A program made the translations under genes and the position numbers. A stretch of 64,000 nucleotides of DNA, from NCBI GenBank assembly GCA_963700745.1, contig CAVOYT010000003.1, forward strand, positions 62,001 to 126,000, written 5' to 3'. Below the pieces are notes generated by a model that saw only the letters and a program-made list of their open reading frames with translations, was not told where the DNA came from and ran no database searches. Positions 1 through 9,849 of the stretch are shown here, piece after piece; the first letter of the stretch is position 1; every line of letters starts with the position of its first letter. The DNA is from UBA10649 sp963700745. Its GTDB lineage: Bacteria > Actinomycetota > Actinomycetes > S36-B12.

Positions 1-677
1 GTCGGCATAGGCCGCGACCTCGCGGGCCTGCTCACCGGTCGAGACGCCCAGCCCGACGGCGATCGGCAGATCGGTGAAGGCCCGCGACCGCCGGACGAGC
101 TCGGGAGCGGCGGAGCTCACCTGCGTCCGAGCACCCGTCACACCCATCGTCGACGCTGCGTACAGGAAGCCCGACGTCGCGGACGCGACGGTCGCGATGC
201 GCTCGTCGGTCGACGACGGCGCGACGAGGAAGATTCGGTCGAGACCGGCCGCGGTGGTCGCCTCCACCCACGGCCCGGCCTCCTCGGGCGTCAGGTCGGG
301 GGTGATCACTCCGTGACCGCCCGCGCCGGCCAGCCGGTCGGCGAACCGCCCGACCCCGAACCGCTCGATGGGGTTCCAGTACGACATGACGACCGCCGTG
401 GCGCCCGCGGCGCTGACCCGCATGACCGTGTCGAGGACCACGTCGGGGGTGGTGCCGCCGCGGAGTGCGCGGTCCACGGCCGCTTGGATGTCCGGTCCGT
501 CCATCAGCGGGTCCGAGTACGGCAGGCCCACCTCGATGATGTCCACGCCCGACTCCACCATCGCCCCGATCAGGGCCACGCACGCGCCCGGGGTGGGGAA
601 GCCGGCTGGCAGGTAGCCGATCAGGGCGGCGCGACCCTCGCCCCTGGCCTTGGCGAAGACGTCCGCGAGCGCGGCGG

Positions 678-681
<4 letters not shown>
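1..681 (-). CDS. trpA: tryptophan synthase alpha chain (3' end outside window)
   Basis: TrpA cleaves indole-3-glycerol phosphate to indole and glyceraldehyde 3-phosphate and passes indole to TrpB in the cytosolic alpha2-beta2 complex. 227 residues are visible and the C-terminus runs off the window. The N-terminal half carries IIEVGLPYSDPLMDGP with the catalytic Glu and Asp of the family, followed by the TIM-barrel strands VVMSYWNP and GVITPDL. The ATG at 681 overlaps the trpB stop in an ATGA arrangement, so translation is probably coupled. The reading frame is intact over the visible part. Identification is secure from the motif and the trpC-trpB-trpA order. Confidence 0.96.
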
Positions 682-1909
<1,228 letters not shown>

Positions 1910-1915
1910 CGTCGC

Positions 1916-2725
1916 TCAGTGACGCCCGTGCCGCAGCGCGGGATGCGCGCCGGCCGTCACGAGATCGTGCACGGCCGATCGCGGATCCTTGCCCGTCACG
2001 AGGCTCTCGCCGACGAGGACCGCGTCAGCGCCGGCTTCCGCGTAGACGATGAGGTCGTGGGGATCGCGAACCCCGGACTCGGCGATCTTGATGCAGGAGT
2101 CGGGAATACGGCTTGCCACGCGGGTGAAGACCCCGCGATCGACGTCGAGGGTCTTGAGGTTCCGCGCGTTGACGCCGATGACATGAGCGCCGGCATCGAC
2201 CGCTCGATCGATCTCGTGCTCGTCGTGAACCTCGACCAGGGCGGTGAGCCCGAGGCTGTGGGTCCGCTCGATCAGGCTCACCAGCGCCGGCTGCTCGAGA
2301 GCCGCCACGATCAGCAGGATCATGTCGGCTCCGTAGGTCTTCGCCTCCCACAGCTGGTAGCTGGTCACGATGAAGTCCTTGCGCAGCACGGGGATGTCCA
2401 CTGCCGCGCGCACAGCCGCGAGATCGGCGAGCGATCCTCCGAACCGGCGTTCCTCGGTGAGCACGCTGATGCAGTGCGCACCGCCCAGTTCGTACTCGAG
2501 GGCCAGCGCCGCCGGATCGGCGATGTCGGCGAGCGGCCCCCGGCTCGGACTCGCGCGCTTCACCTCCGCGATGACGCAGACATCGTCGTCGGCGAGCACC
2601 GCGGCCACGTCGCGCGCCGCCGGAATGCTCAGTGCCCGGGTCTTCAGCTCATCCAGCGGCACCTGTTCCATCCGTGCCGCGACGTCCTCGCGCACACCGG
2701 CGATGATGTCGTCAAGAACGCTCAC
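1916..2725 (-). CDS. trpC: indole-3-glycerol phosphate synthase
   Basis: TrpC closes the indole ring of CdRP to give indole-3-glycerol phosphate. The 269-residue product has the family start SVLDDIIAGVREDVA, the EVKRASPSRGPL strand with the catalytic Glu and Lys, VLRKDFIV, LVEVHDEHE, VIGVNARNLKTL and KIAESGVRDP. It is a monofunctional TrpC with no TrpF domain. The GTG at 2725 fits the first conserved residues. It would overlap an alternative, frame-shifted end of the upstream DUF2752 gene. It stands 6 bases before trpB in the same operon. Neighbouring trpF is absent, which agrees with a PriA-type HisA further on. Confidence 0.96.
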   Translation of the reverse strand: MSVLDDIIAGVREDVAARMEQVPLDELKTRALSIPAARDVAAVLADDDVCVIAEVKRASPSRGPLADIADPAALALEYELGGAHCISVLTEERRFGGSLADLAAVRAAVDIPVLRKDFIVTSYQLWEAKTYGADMILLIVAALEQPALVSLIERTHSLGLTALVEVHDEHEIDRAVDAGAHVIGVNARNLKTLDVDRGVFTRVASRIPDSCIKIAESGVRDPHDLIVYAEAGADAVLVGESLVTGKDPRSAVHDLVTAGAHPALRHGRH

Positions 2726-2777
2726 CCGCCAAGAGTAGCCACGGGTCTCCGCACCCCACGCCGGCGGTCCGGCGCAC

Positions 2778-3261
2778 CTAGCCGATGCCGGAACCGAAGA
2801 ACGGGACGAAGTTGCGCACCACCCCGAACAGCGAGCACCAGTACGAGCACCGTCACGGTGATCGTGTTGCGCCGGCGGAACTGCTCGTAGGTGACCGCAT
2901 CCTCCTCGCCGCGCCACGTCCGTCTCAGCCAGCGCACCCACAGCACCACCGCAAGCGGCACGAAGACGACGAGGAGCACGTTGTGATCCAGCGCCCCGGC
3001 CACGTTGCCGGTGATCAGGTCGTGGGTGCCGCGCATGATTCCGCAGCCCGGGCAATCCACCCCGAACAGGGCCTGCGTCGGGCAGAGCGGGTAGTGGCCC
3101 GGCTGGTTGGGATCCACGGCGGCCAGGTAGCCCAGGCCGGCCAGCACTCCCACGAGGGTGACCAGCGGGGCGACCAGCCGTCGCGCCCGCGGACGGGTGT
3201 CGGTGCGCGCTTCCACGACGACATCGTCCGGAGCGAACACCGCGGAGCGCTCAGGGGCCAT
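2778..3261 (-). CDS. DUF2752 membrane protein, probable frame error near its end
   Basis: A small multi-membrane protein with the DUF2752 hallmark: LCPTQALFGVDCPGCGIMRG, a pair of Cys-containing turns after the first membrane segment, then GNVAGALDHNVLLV and two further hydrophobic stretches. The family is often found just before trpC in actinomycetes; its function is unknown. The frame set at the ATG (3261) loses third-position GC near 2828. Shifting there gives VFGVVRNFVPFFGSGIG and a TAG at 2778, a believable hydrophobic C-terminus. The uncorrected frame runs on, arginine-rich, to 2722 and ends in a GTGA overlap with trpC, so that ending cannot be wholly excluded. The start overlaps the histidine kinase stop by 11 bases. 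Confidence 0.75.
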
Positions 3262-4678
3262 GCCACGACGATACGCGGGAGTCGGGCTCTGTGAGTGGAA
3301 GACGGACGGTGAATCGTGCCCCTCCCTCGGGCGAACTGCCCGCCTCGGCCGATCCGCCGAGGCCGAGCGCGAGGCGACCGACGAGGGCGAGGCCGAGCCC
3401 GGTCCCCACGGGTCGCACGCCGCGATACCGCTCGTGCAGGACGCCGGGCTCGAAGGCCACGGACACGTCGTCGCTGGTCAGTCCCGGCCCGCTGTCGCGA
3501 AGCTCGACGACGGCCTGCGTGTCCTCACGCCGGACCGCCAGCACCATGACCGACGAGGGCGGCGACACCCGCAGCGCGTTCTCGGCGAGGTTGTCGATGA
3601 TCTGACGCACGCGGATCGGGTCGGTCCGCGCGACCAATGGCTCCTCGGGCAGCTCGAGCTCCACGGTCACGCCCTCGCGCTGCGCCCGGTCCCGCCACAC
3701 GGCTCCAGCGTCCTCGGCGATCTCCGCGACGTCCACGTCGACCGGCGCGATGTGGAAGTCGACCGCGCCCAGTCGGGCAAGGTCGAGCAGATCGGAGACG
3801 AGGCGATCCAGGCGGGCTGCCTCGGCGGCCACCGTGGCCCCCGTCCTCGGGACGTCGGCGCCCTCGATCACCCCATCGGAAAGGGCCTCGGCGTAGCCCT
3901 TGACCGCCGTCAGGGGCGTCCGCAGCTCGTGCGAGACGGAAAGCAGGAACTCCCGCTGCCGTCCCTCCGACACGACGAGGGCGGAGTTGAGCCGGTTCAG
4001 GGACTCGGCGATGTCGGCGATCTCGATCGGCCCCTCTGGCCGCAGCGTGACGCTTCGCGAGCCGGCCGCCATCTCGTTGGCCGCGTCCCGAGCCGCCCGC
4101 AGCGGCCGGGTCAGCCGTCGTGCGGCCACGTAGCCGATCGGCACGGCGATCAGCAGGCCGAGCAGCAGGGCCACCGCGATACGACGAACCGCCTCGATGG
4201 CCTCCACGCCCACGACGGTGAAGGGCTGCTCCAGGACGACGGCCCCGCCATCCACGAGGGGTCGGGCCTCGACGAGAACCGGACCGTCGGGCGTCAGCCC
4301 CTCCGAGGACACCGGCGTACCGGCCATCACCTGGGCCAGTTCCTCCTCGGACATACCGGGGGGCGGCGGCCCGCCCTGCGCAACCAGGTAGCCGGTGATC
4401 TCCTCGGCCTGCAGGGCGGAGATGAGTGGACGAGGCAGCGGTTGGTCGCGGTCGGTGGGGCCGCGATCCAGAGCCGTTGCCGTCAGGTCGGCGAGCCGGG
4501 AGAGGTCGGCACGGGTCTGGCTCTCCGCGGCCGAACGGACCAGCGGGTAGGAGAAGAGGCCGGCCACGAGCACCGCGATGGCCGCGATGGCCGAGGTCAG
4601 CAGGACGGTCCGAGTGACCAGGCTCATCCGGCCGGCCTGGGCATGCTGCCCGGCGGCCGCGGCTGGCGCGGCGCTCAT
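3251..4678 (-). CDS. membrane sensor histidine kinase
   Basis: 475-residue sensor kinase. Membrane segments lie at about 23-46 and 166-186 and enclose a roughly 120-residue extracytoplasmic sensor region. A HAMP linker follows (RRLTRPLRAARDAANEM), then HisKA with SVSHELRTPLTAVKGYAEAL (phospho-accepting His250), and HATPase_c with the N box DNLAENALRVSPP, G1 RDSGPGL and G2 GTGLGLALVG. It overlaps the response regulator upstream by 4 bases and the DUF2752 start downstream by 11, so the three are probably co-transcribed and lead into trpCBA. The signal sensed cannot be read from the sequence. An internal ATG at residue 18 is an alternative start just before the first membrane segment. Confidence 0.93.
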   Translation of the reverse strand: MSAAPAAAAGQHAQAGRMSLVTRTVLLTSAIAAIAVLVAGLFSYPLVRSAAESQTRADLSRLADLTATALDRGPTDRDQPLPRPLISALQAEEITGYLVAQGGPPPPGMSEEELAQVMAGTPVSSEGLTPDGPVLVEARPLVDGGAVVLEQPFTVVGVEAIEAVRRIAVALLLGLLIAVPIGYVAARRLTRPLRAARDAANEMAAGSRSVTLRPEGPIEIADIAESLNRLNSALVVSEGRQREFLLSVSHELRTPLTAVKGYAEALSDGVIEGADVPRTGATVAAEAARLDRLVSDLLDLARLGAVDFHIAPVDVDVAEIAEDAGAVWRDRAQREGVTVELELPEEPLVARTDPIRVRQIIDNLAENALRVSPPSSVMVLAVRREDTQAVVELRDSGPGLTSDDVSVAFEPGVLHERYRGVRPVGTGLGLALVGRLALGLGGSAEAGSSPEGGARFTVRLPLTEPDSRVSSWHGP

Positions 4679-5370
4679 CCCTTCCCCGGCAGCTCCGCCG
4701 AGTAGCCCACCCCGCGGACCGTGCGGATCGGGCTCGCATCACCGAGCTTCGCGCGCACCTGTGCCACGTGGACGTCCACGGTCCGGGTGCCGACGACCGC
4801 GGCATACCCCCACACCTCCGACAGCAGGTGCTCGCGGGTGAACACGCGCCCCGGGCTCTGCATCAGGTGGGCAAGGAGGTCGAACTCGGTCGCCGTCAAG
4901 GACACGGGCCGGTCGTCGACGGCTACGCGGCGGGTGACGAGATCCACCTGGACTGACCCAATCGTCAGCGGCGCATCATCCGCTGAGACCATCGAGGCCC
5001 GGCGCACCACGGACTTGATCCGGGCCACCACCTCGCGGGGACTGAAGGGCTTGGTGATGTAGTCATCAGCGCCCAGCTCGAGCCCGAGCACGCGGTCGAT
5101 CTCGTCGTCGCGCGCCGTGCAGAACAGGATGGGCACCCAGTCGCCCTCGGCACGCAGCTGCCGGCACACCTCCGTGCCGTCGAGCTCGGGGAGTCCGACG
5201 TCGAGGACGATCGCCGCCGGGTGCAGGGTGCGGGCTGCCGTGAGCGCGGTACGGCCGTCGGCCGCGACGTGGACGCCGAAGCCCTCGCGTGAGATGTACA
5301 GGCGCAGCAGGTCAGAGATCGCTCGCTCGTCCTCGACAACGAGGATCAGTCCACGCGCATCGGCAGTCAC
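4675..5370 (-). CDS. OmpR-family response regulator
   Basis: 231 residues: a receiver domain with acidic pair E13-D14, phospho-accepting D57 in IVLDVGLPELDG, the conserved Thr in LFCTARDD and Lys in YITKPFSP, then a winged-helix DNA-binding domain (about 130-228) with TATEFDLLAHLMQSPGRVFTR split by a short loop and RTVDVHVAQVRAKLG. It is the cognate partner of the kinase that overlaps its stop codon. The start is GTG at 5370. It is the first gene of a run continuing through kinase, DUF2752, trpC, trpB and trpA, so trp control or simply shared transcription is possible; the sequence does not say which. Confidence 0.94.
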   Translation of the reverse strand: MTADARGLILVVEDERAISDLLRLYISREGFGVHVAADGRTALTAARTLHPAAIVLDVGLPELDGTEVCRQLRAEGDWVPILFCTARDDEIDRVLGLELGADDYITKPFSPREVVARIKSVVRRASMVSADDAPLTIGSVQVDLVTRRVAVDDRPVSLTATEFDLLAHLMQSPGRVFTREHLLSEVWGYAAVVGTRTVDVHVAQVRAKLGDASPIRTVRGVGYSAELPGKG

Positions 5371-5462
5371 GGCACCCAGCCTGTCAGACGTCGGTGCATC
5401 GGATGGCCTGCCGCGGTGCGAATGTCGTCAGCGTTCCGTCAATTCGCCGTAAGGAGCGCTCA

Positions 5463-5544
5463 GGGCTCGCTTCGCTCACTCCTCGATCAGGGCGCACCCA
5501 CGGCCCGATTCTCCGGGGCTCGCTTCGCTCACTCCTCGATCAGG
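5463..5544. repeat. 29-bp direct repeat, two identical copies at a gene end
   Basis: Two identical 29-base copies at 5463-5491 and 5516-5544, 53 bases apart start to start. On the minus strand the right copy contains the TGA of the HGxxPAAW gene followed by TCGAGGAGTGAGCGAAGCGA; the left copy repeats the TGA plus the same flank. The unit contains GCGAAGC, which can form a tiny hairpin. The rest of 5371-5539, upstream of the response regulator, shows nothing else I can name. The copies resemble dispersed extragenic repeats of high-GC actinomycetes, but I cannot test copy number here. Confidence 0.9.
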
Positions 5545-5770
5545 CGCGTTTCTTCCCCAGCCCCATCATCGCCATCACCTTGCCGACCACAGCGCCGACC
5601 ACGACCAGCGCGACGCCCACCCAGAACATCGGCCAGTTGCCCAGGACGATCGCCAGCGTCCCGACAATGAACGCGATCACGATGATCGCCACGGCCGTCC
5701 ACGCGGCGGGTGTCGAACCATGGTCGTCGTGGTGCGCGGCTTGGGCCTGAACGGCGGGCTGCTGAGACAT
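5540..5770 (-). CDS. HGxxPAAW family small membrane protein
   Basis: 76 residues. The N-terminus is His-rich, ending DDHGSTPAAWTAVAIIVIAF, which is the HGxxPAAW signature, and two membrane segments follow (about 26-46 and 49-70). The family is a small actinobacterial membrane protein of unknown function, typically encoded right after the Trp-associated membrane protein, as here (4-base gap). The ATG at 5770 gives the standard family N-terminus; an upstream in-frame start at 5830 would run into the preceding gene. Its stop codon lies inside the 29-bp repeat. Confidence 0.85.
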   Translation of the reverse strand: MSQQPAVQAQAAHHDDHGSTPAAWTAVAIIVIAFIVGTLAIVLGNWPMFWVGVALVVVGAVVGKVMAMMGLGKKRA

Positions 5771-5774
5771 GGCG

Positions 5775-6347
5775 TCATTCAACCAGATCGTCGGTCGGAT
5801 CCTGACCCAAGTCCTGAGCCTCCCAATCACTGGGCCTCGACGCCGCGGCGGGCGCGCGGTCGTACCGGCTGCCGAGGGAGGGCCACCGACGACCCCTGAT
5901 CGCCGTCCAACCGCCGGCGATCGCGACGATGAGTCCGCAGACGACGGCCACGATCCAGGCCTGGGTCGGGCTCGACATCACATACGTCTCGGCACCCTGC
6001 AACGCGCTGACGGCGTCGTCCACCACCATCCGCGGCATGAACCCGAAGATCACCCCGCCAGCCGCTCCGGCCACGCCCGCGAGCGTGGCGAGCACCGCCA
6101 CCCCGACCCTCCCCCACGAGCGCGTCGCGACGATTCCGGCCACGGCGGCCAGACCCACCCATCCGGCCACGGCGGCTGCCGGGAACAGATCCCGGCCGGA
6201 GAAGTCCCGCATCTGGACGCTGTCGTCCACGCCAGCCAGAATCGGCACCTCAGCGGTGGCCCAGGTCAATCCGTAGGCGAGGAGCAGGAGCCCGGCCCCG
6301 GCCAGCAGGCCCACCATGGCGATGCCGTATTCGCGCCGCGCCGTCAT
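5775..6347 (-). CDS. Trp biosynthesis-associated membrane protein (TIGR02234 type)
   Basis: 190 residues with four predicted membrane segments (about 10-30, 50-70, 80-105 and 125-148) and a hydrophilic, Asp/Arg-rich C-terminal tail. Motifs typical of the family are LAYGLTWATA after the first helix and FSGRDLFPAAAVAGWVGLAA. The role is unknown; the family follows trpE in many actinomycetes and may help Trp-related transport or membrane association, but that is speculation. The start could be ATG at 6347 or GTG at 6353, two bases after the trpE stop. Confidence 0.85.
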   Translation of the reverse strand: MTARREYGIAMVGLLAGAGLLLLAYGLTWATAEVPILAGVDDSVQMRDFSGRDLFPAAAVAGWVGLAAVAGIVATRSWGRVGVAVLATLAGVAGAAGGVIFGFMPRMVVDDAVSALQGAETYVMSSPTQAWIVAVVCGLIVAIAGGWTAIRGRRWPSLGSRYDRAPAAASRPSDWEAQDLGQDPTDDLVE

Positions 6348-6355
6348 CGACACCG

Positions 6356-7923
6356 TCAGGTGCCCGACCGCAGCGTCTGAGCGGCCGCCACCGCCCGCAG
6401 CACGGCTGCCGCCTTGTTCGCGCACTCTGCTGCCTCGGCCTCGGGCACGGAGTCCGCCACGATCCCGGCGCCGGCCTGCACGTAGGCGACACCGTCCTTG
6501 ATGAGGGCGGTTCGGATCGCGATCGCCGCGTCCAGGTTCCCGGCGAAGTCGAAGTAGCCCACGCAGCCGCCGTACAGGCCGCGCCGCAGCCCCTCCAGCT
6601 CGTCGATGATGGCCATCGCACGGGGCTTGGGCGCACCGGACAGCGTTCCGGCGGGGAAGGTCGCGGCGAGGACGTCGTAGGCGGACCGCCCCTCGGCCAG
6701 GTCTCCGGTGACCGTCGACACGAGATGCATGACGTGGGAGTACCGCTCGACGCTCATGAAGTCGACAACCGACACGGTTCCAGGACCGCACACGCGACCC
6801 AGGTCGTTGCGCGCAAGGTCGACGAGCATGACGTGCTCGGCCCGCTCCTTCACGTCCTTGCTCATCTCCTCGGCGAGCGCGGCATCGCCCTCCGGGGTCG
6901 ATCCGCGTGGCCGGGTCCCGGCGATGGGATGGAGCACGCAGTGGCCACTGGTCACGGTGACCAGCGCCTCGGGTGACGATCCGACGATGTCGAACGCGAC
7001 CTCGTCGGATAGGGCGCCGGACACCTCGTCAGCGCGCCCCTGGTCGTCGGCGGGCACCCTGATCAAGTACATGTAGGGACTCGGGTTGGTGGCCCGCAGG
7101 ATCCGGTACACGTCCAGGGCGGAGGCGGCGCAGGGCGCCGAGAATCGCTGGGAGAGGACGATCTGGAAGGCATCGCCCGCCCGGATGTACTCCTTCGCCT
7201 CATCCACCTGCTGCAGGTACTGCAGCGGCCGGCGTCGAGGAGTGCACGTCGATGGGGGCGGAGGCGTCGTAGGTCGAGATCCCCACGATCTGCGGATCCG
7301 TCAAGCTCGGCCTGCATGCCGTCCAGGCGAGCCACGGCGTCACGCCAGGCATCGTCGACCCGCTCGTCCGAGGCGTCGTAGTTGATCGCGTTCGCGATCA
7401 GCAGCACTGAGCCGTCAGCGTGGTCCAGCACAGCGAGGTCGGTCGCCAGGAGGAACCCCACATCCGGGATGCCCAGTTCGTCCGGATTGTCGTCCGGCAC
7501 CCGCTCCCACGCCCGCACAGCGTCGTAGGTCAGGTACCCGACCAGGCCGCCGGTGAGCGGCGGAAGGCCGGGAAGGGGGTCGGTGCGCAGGAGGTCGATG
7601 GTGTCGCGCAGCGCCTCCACGGCGCTCCCGCCCCCGGGTACTCCGCGCGGCGCCCGCCCAAGCCAGACCGCCTCGTCTCCCCGCTGGGTCAGCATGGCGG
7701 CGCAGCGCACGCCGATGAAGGAGTACCGGGACCAGTTGCGACCCTGCTCCGCGGACTCAAGGAGGAAGGTGCCGGCGCGATCCCCGCACAGCGCCTCGAA
7801 GAGTCCGACGGCCGTGACTCCGTCGGCCAGCAGTCGGCGCACGACAGGGATGACGCGCCTCTCCCGCGCCAGCGCGCGGAAGGTCGCCAGGTCCGGAGCA
7901 ACCGCGCCGGTGAAGTCAGTCAT
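6356..7923 (-). CDS. trpE: anthranilate synthase component I, two frame errors
   Basis: TrpE converts chorismate and ammonia (from a separate TrpG) to anthranilate. The N-terminal part holds the tryptophan-binding motif TFLLESAEQGRNWSRYSFIG, and the C-terminal chorismate-binding domain holds GDAFQIVLSQRF, PIAGTRPRG, FPAGTLSGAPKPRAM and GGCVGYFDFAGN. The frame changes near 7298 and near 7230, each a single surplus base; corrected, the linker reads DPQIVGISTYDASAPIDV and joins to YLQQVDEAKEYIRAG. The repaired length is 521 residues, normal for TrpE. The ATG at 7923 overlaps the hisI stop (ATGA). The LLES motif implies feedback inhibition by tryptophan. Confidence 0.93.
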
Positions 7924-8285
7924 GACTCCTCCCCGTCCTCGCCGACCTCGGCACCGTAGGCGTCGAAGCACGAGCGATCGCCTGTGTGGCACGCCCCACC
8001 GGTCTGATCGACGAGCAGCAGCACCGTGTCGCCGTCGCAGTCGAGCCGAGCCTCGCGCACGGCCTGGACGTGGCCGGACGTCTCACCCTTGACCCACCGT
8101 GCCCCCCTGCTGCGGCTGAAGTACACGCCCCGCCCGGTGTCGAGCGTCTCGCGCAGGGTCTCGGGGGTCATCCAGGCCATCATCAGCACCTCACGGCTGT
8201 CCCATTGCTGGGCGATCGCCGGGATGAGCCCCTCGTCGGTGAACCGCGCGCGGGCGAGGAAGGCATCGATCTGCTCGGGCGACAT
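7920..8285 (-). CDS. hisI: phosphoribosyl-AMP cyclohydrolase
   Basis: HisI opens the adenine ring of PR-AMP in histidine synthesis. The 121-residue protein has LIPAIAQQWDSREVLMMAWM, RGVYFSRSRGARWVKGETSG and the metal-binding DCDGDTVLLLVDQTG followed by ACHTGDRSCF, all diagnostic. There is no fused HisE domain. The ATG at 8285 gives normal length. It is first in an operon with trpE, so histidine and tryptophan genes are physically linked. A CAGAAT hexamer stands 6 bases before the ATG and might be the -10 of a leaderless promoter, but the match is weak. Confidence 0.96.
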   Translation of the reverse strand: MSPEQIDAFLARARFTDEGLIPAIAQQWDSREVLMMAWMTPETLRETLDTGRGVYFSRSRGARWVKGETSGHVQAVREARLDCDGDTVLLLVDQTGGACHTGDRSCFDAYGAEVGEDGEES

Positions 8286-8373
8286 GCGCACATTCTGCCG
8301 TTCGCCATGAACCACCGCGGGTGGGGTGCGGGCCAGCCCAGGACTCCACCGGCGGATGGGGGAGGATCGAGGC

Positions 8374-9015
8374 ATGAGTTCAACGGAGCACGCCAGACGA
8401 GAACGCCGTGACCTTGCCGAGTTGATGCTCGTCGAGGGCCCCGATGCACCGACGCTTTGCGGCGAGTGGACCACCAAGGACCTCGCAGCGCATCTCGTGG
8501 TGCGGGAGGCTCGACCCGATGCCGGCATCGGCCTGGTGTTCTCCCCCATGGCCGGGTGGACCGACCGCGTGACCCGGGCGGCCGCCACCCAGCCCTACCC
8601 GGAGCTCGTCCGACGGGTGCGCACCGGGCCCCCCACCCTCTCGGTCTTCTCGCTGCCCGGCGCCGAGGGCATGGCCAACCTCGTCGAGTACTTCGTCCAC
8701 CACGAGGACGTCCGTCGAGCCCAACCGGGCTGGGAGCCGCGCGATCTGCCTGCGGGCCTCGCTGACGAGTTGTGGTCGCGTCTGCGCCAGCTGACCCGGC
8801 TCACCTACCGCCGGGTTCCGGTCGGGGTCACGCTTGTTCGCACCGACGGCTCAGGAGCCAGCCACGTGGCGCATTCCGGCGAACCCATGGTGACCCTGCG
8901 CGGTACCGCTCAGGAGCTCCTGCTCCGCAGCTACGGCCGCCGCGAGGTGGAGCTCGAGGTCGAGGGCGATCCCGCGGCCGTGGCGGCGTTCGAGTCCGCT
9001 TCCCTCAGCGTCTAG
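8374..9015 (+). CDS. TIGR03085 family metal-binding protein
   Basis: 213 residues of the DinB/mycothiol-dependent maleylpyruvate isomerase fold. Recognisable are RRDLAELMLVEGPDAPTLCG and EWTTKDLAAHLVVREARPDA, with a metal-binding His in the second helix, and MANLVEYFVHHEDVRRAQPG with two more His. These His residues on a four-helix bundle form the divalent metal site of this superfamily. Function is unknown; mycothiol-linked chemistry is an inference from the fold. The ATG at 8374 has a GGGGGAGG about 7 bases upstream. It is encoded alone, divergent from hisI and convergent with hisF. Confidence 0.85.
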   Translation: MSSTEHARRERRDLAELMLVEGPDAPTLCGEWTTKDLAAHLVVREARPDAGIGLVFSPMAGWTDRVTRAAATQPYPELVRRVRTGPPTLSVFSLPGAEGMANLVEYFVHHEDVRRAQPGWEPRDLPAGLADELWSRLRQLTRLTYRRVPVGVTLVRTDGSGASHVAHSGEPMVTLRGTAQELLLRSYGRREVELEVEGDPAAVAAFESASLSV

Positions 9016-9020
9016 CCGAA

Positions 9021-9082
9021 CTCGTCAACGCGTATCTCATCTCGTCAACGCCAATCTCATCCGTCAACCGTTGCCGATCTCG
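9021..9082. repeat. 20-bp degenerate tandem copies of the hisF 3' end
   Basis: Units at 9021-9040 and 9041-9060 match at 18 of 20 positions. Read on the minus strand each ends GTTGAC after GAGAT, resembling the last codons and stop of hisF itself (9064-9082, Glu-Ile-Gly-Asn-Gly-stop). They fill nearly all of the space between the convergent TIGR03085 gene and hisF. Confidence 0.75.
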
Positions 9083-9849
9083 CGAACCGGGTATCCGGCC
9101 GCCGCTATCCCGGCCTTGACCTCGGCGATCGACAGCGTGCCGAAGTGGAAGACGCTCGCCGCGAGAACGGCGTCCGCACCGGCCTGCACCGCGGGGACGA
9201 AGTCATCGACCCGGCCCGCGCCGCCACTGGCGATGAGGGGGACCGACACCTCGCGGCGCACGAGCTCGATCAGCGGGATGTCGTAGCCCGCCTCGGTGCC
9301 ATCGGCGTCCATCGAGTTCAGCAGGATCTCCCCGGCGCCCCGACGGGCACCCTCGATCGCCCATTCGACTGCGTCGATTCCCGTGCTCTGCCGCCCGCCG
9401 TGGGTGGTCACCTCGAAGCCACTGGCCGTATGGACGCCGTCCGGGCACCGTCGGGCATCCACGCTGAGCACGACACACTGCGATCCGAACCGCTCGGCGG
9501 CCTCGCTCAGCAGGGTCGGGGTGCGGATGGCGGCGGTGTTCAGGCTGACCTTGTCGGCTCCGGCGCGGAGCAGCCGGTTGAAGTCCTCCGGCTCCCGGAC
9601 ACCGCCCCCCACCGTCAACGGGATGAACACTGTCTCTGCCGTCCGGCGCACCACCTCGTAGGTGGTCTCCCGGTCGGAGCTCGAGGCCGTGATGTCGAGG
9701 AACACCAGTTCGTCGGCTCCCGCCCTCCCGTATGCCGTCGCGAGGGCCACCGGATCCCCGGCATCGCGGAGATCGACGAAGTTGACTCCCTTGACGACGC
9801 GGCCAGCATCGACGTCGAGGCACGGGATCACCCGGACCGCCACGCTCAC
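9064..9849 (-). CDS. hisF: imidazole glycerol phosphate synthase, cyclase subunit
   Basis: HisF uses ammonia from HisH to make imidazole glycerol phosphate and AICAR. The 261-residue barrel has VIPCLDVDAGRVVKGVNF with the catalytic Asp near the N-terminus, VFLDITAS, IPLTVGGGVR, VSLNTAA, VVLSVDARR, ILLNSMDADGT with the second catalytic Asp, and PLIASGGAG. The GTG at 9849 overlaps the hisA stop (GTGA); a second GTG two codons later is possible. It is the last gene of the hisDCBHAF operon. Confidence 0.97.
   Translation of the reverse strand: MSVAVRVIPCLDVDAGRVVKGVNFVDLRDAGDPVALATAYGRAGADELVFLDITASSSDRETTYEVVRRTAETVFIPLTVGGGVREPEDFNRLLRAGADKVSLNTAAIRTPTLLSEAAERFGSQCVVLSVDARRCPDGVHTASGFEVTTHGGRQSTGIDAVEWAIEGARRGAGEILLNSMDADGTEAGYDIPLIELVRREVSVPLIASGGAGRVDDFVPAVQAGADAVLAASVFHFGTLSIAEVKAGIAAAGYPVREIGNG

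Noticed and set aside
2722..2780. The GTGA-overlapping C-terminus of the DUF2752 gene
   Set aside because: The frame from about 2828 to 2722 has low third-position GC and an arginine-rich translation, unlike the alternative frame ending at 2778. Kept as a possibility only.
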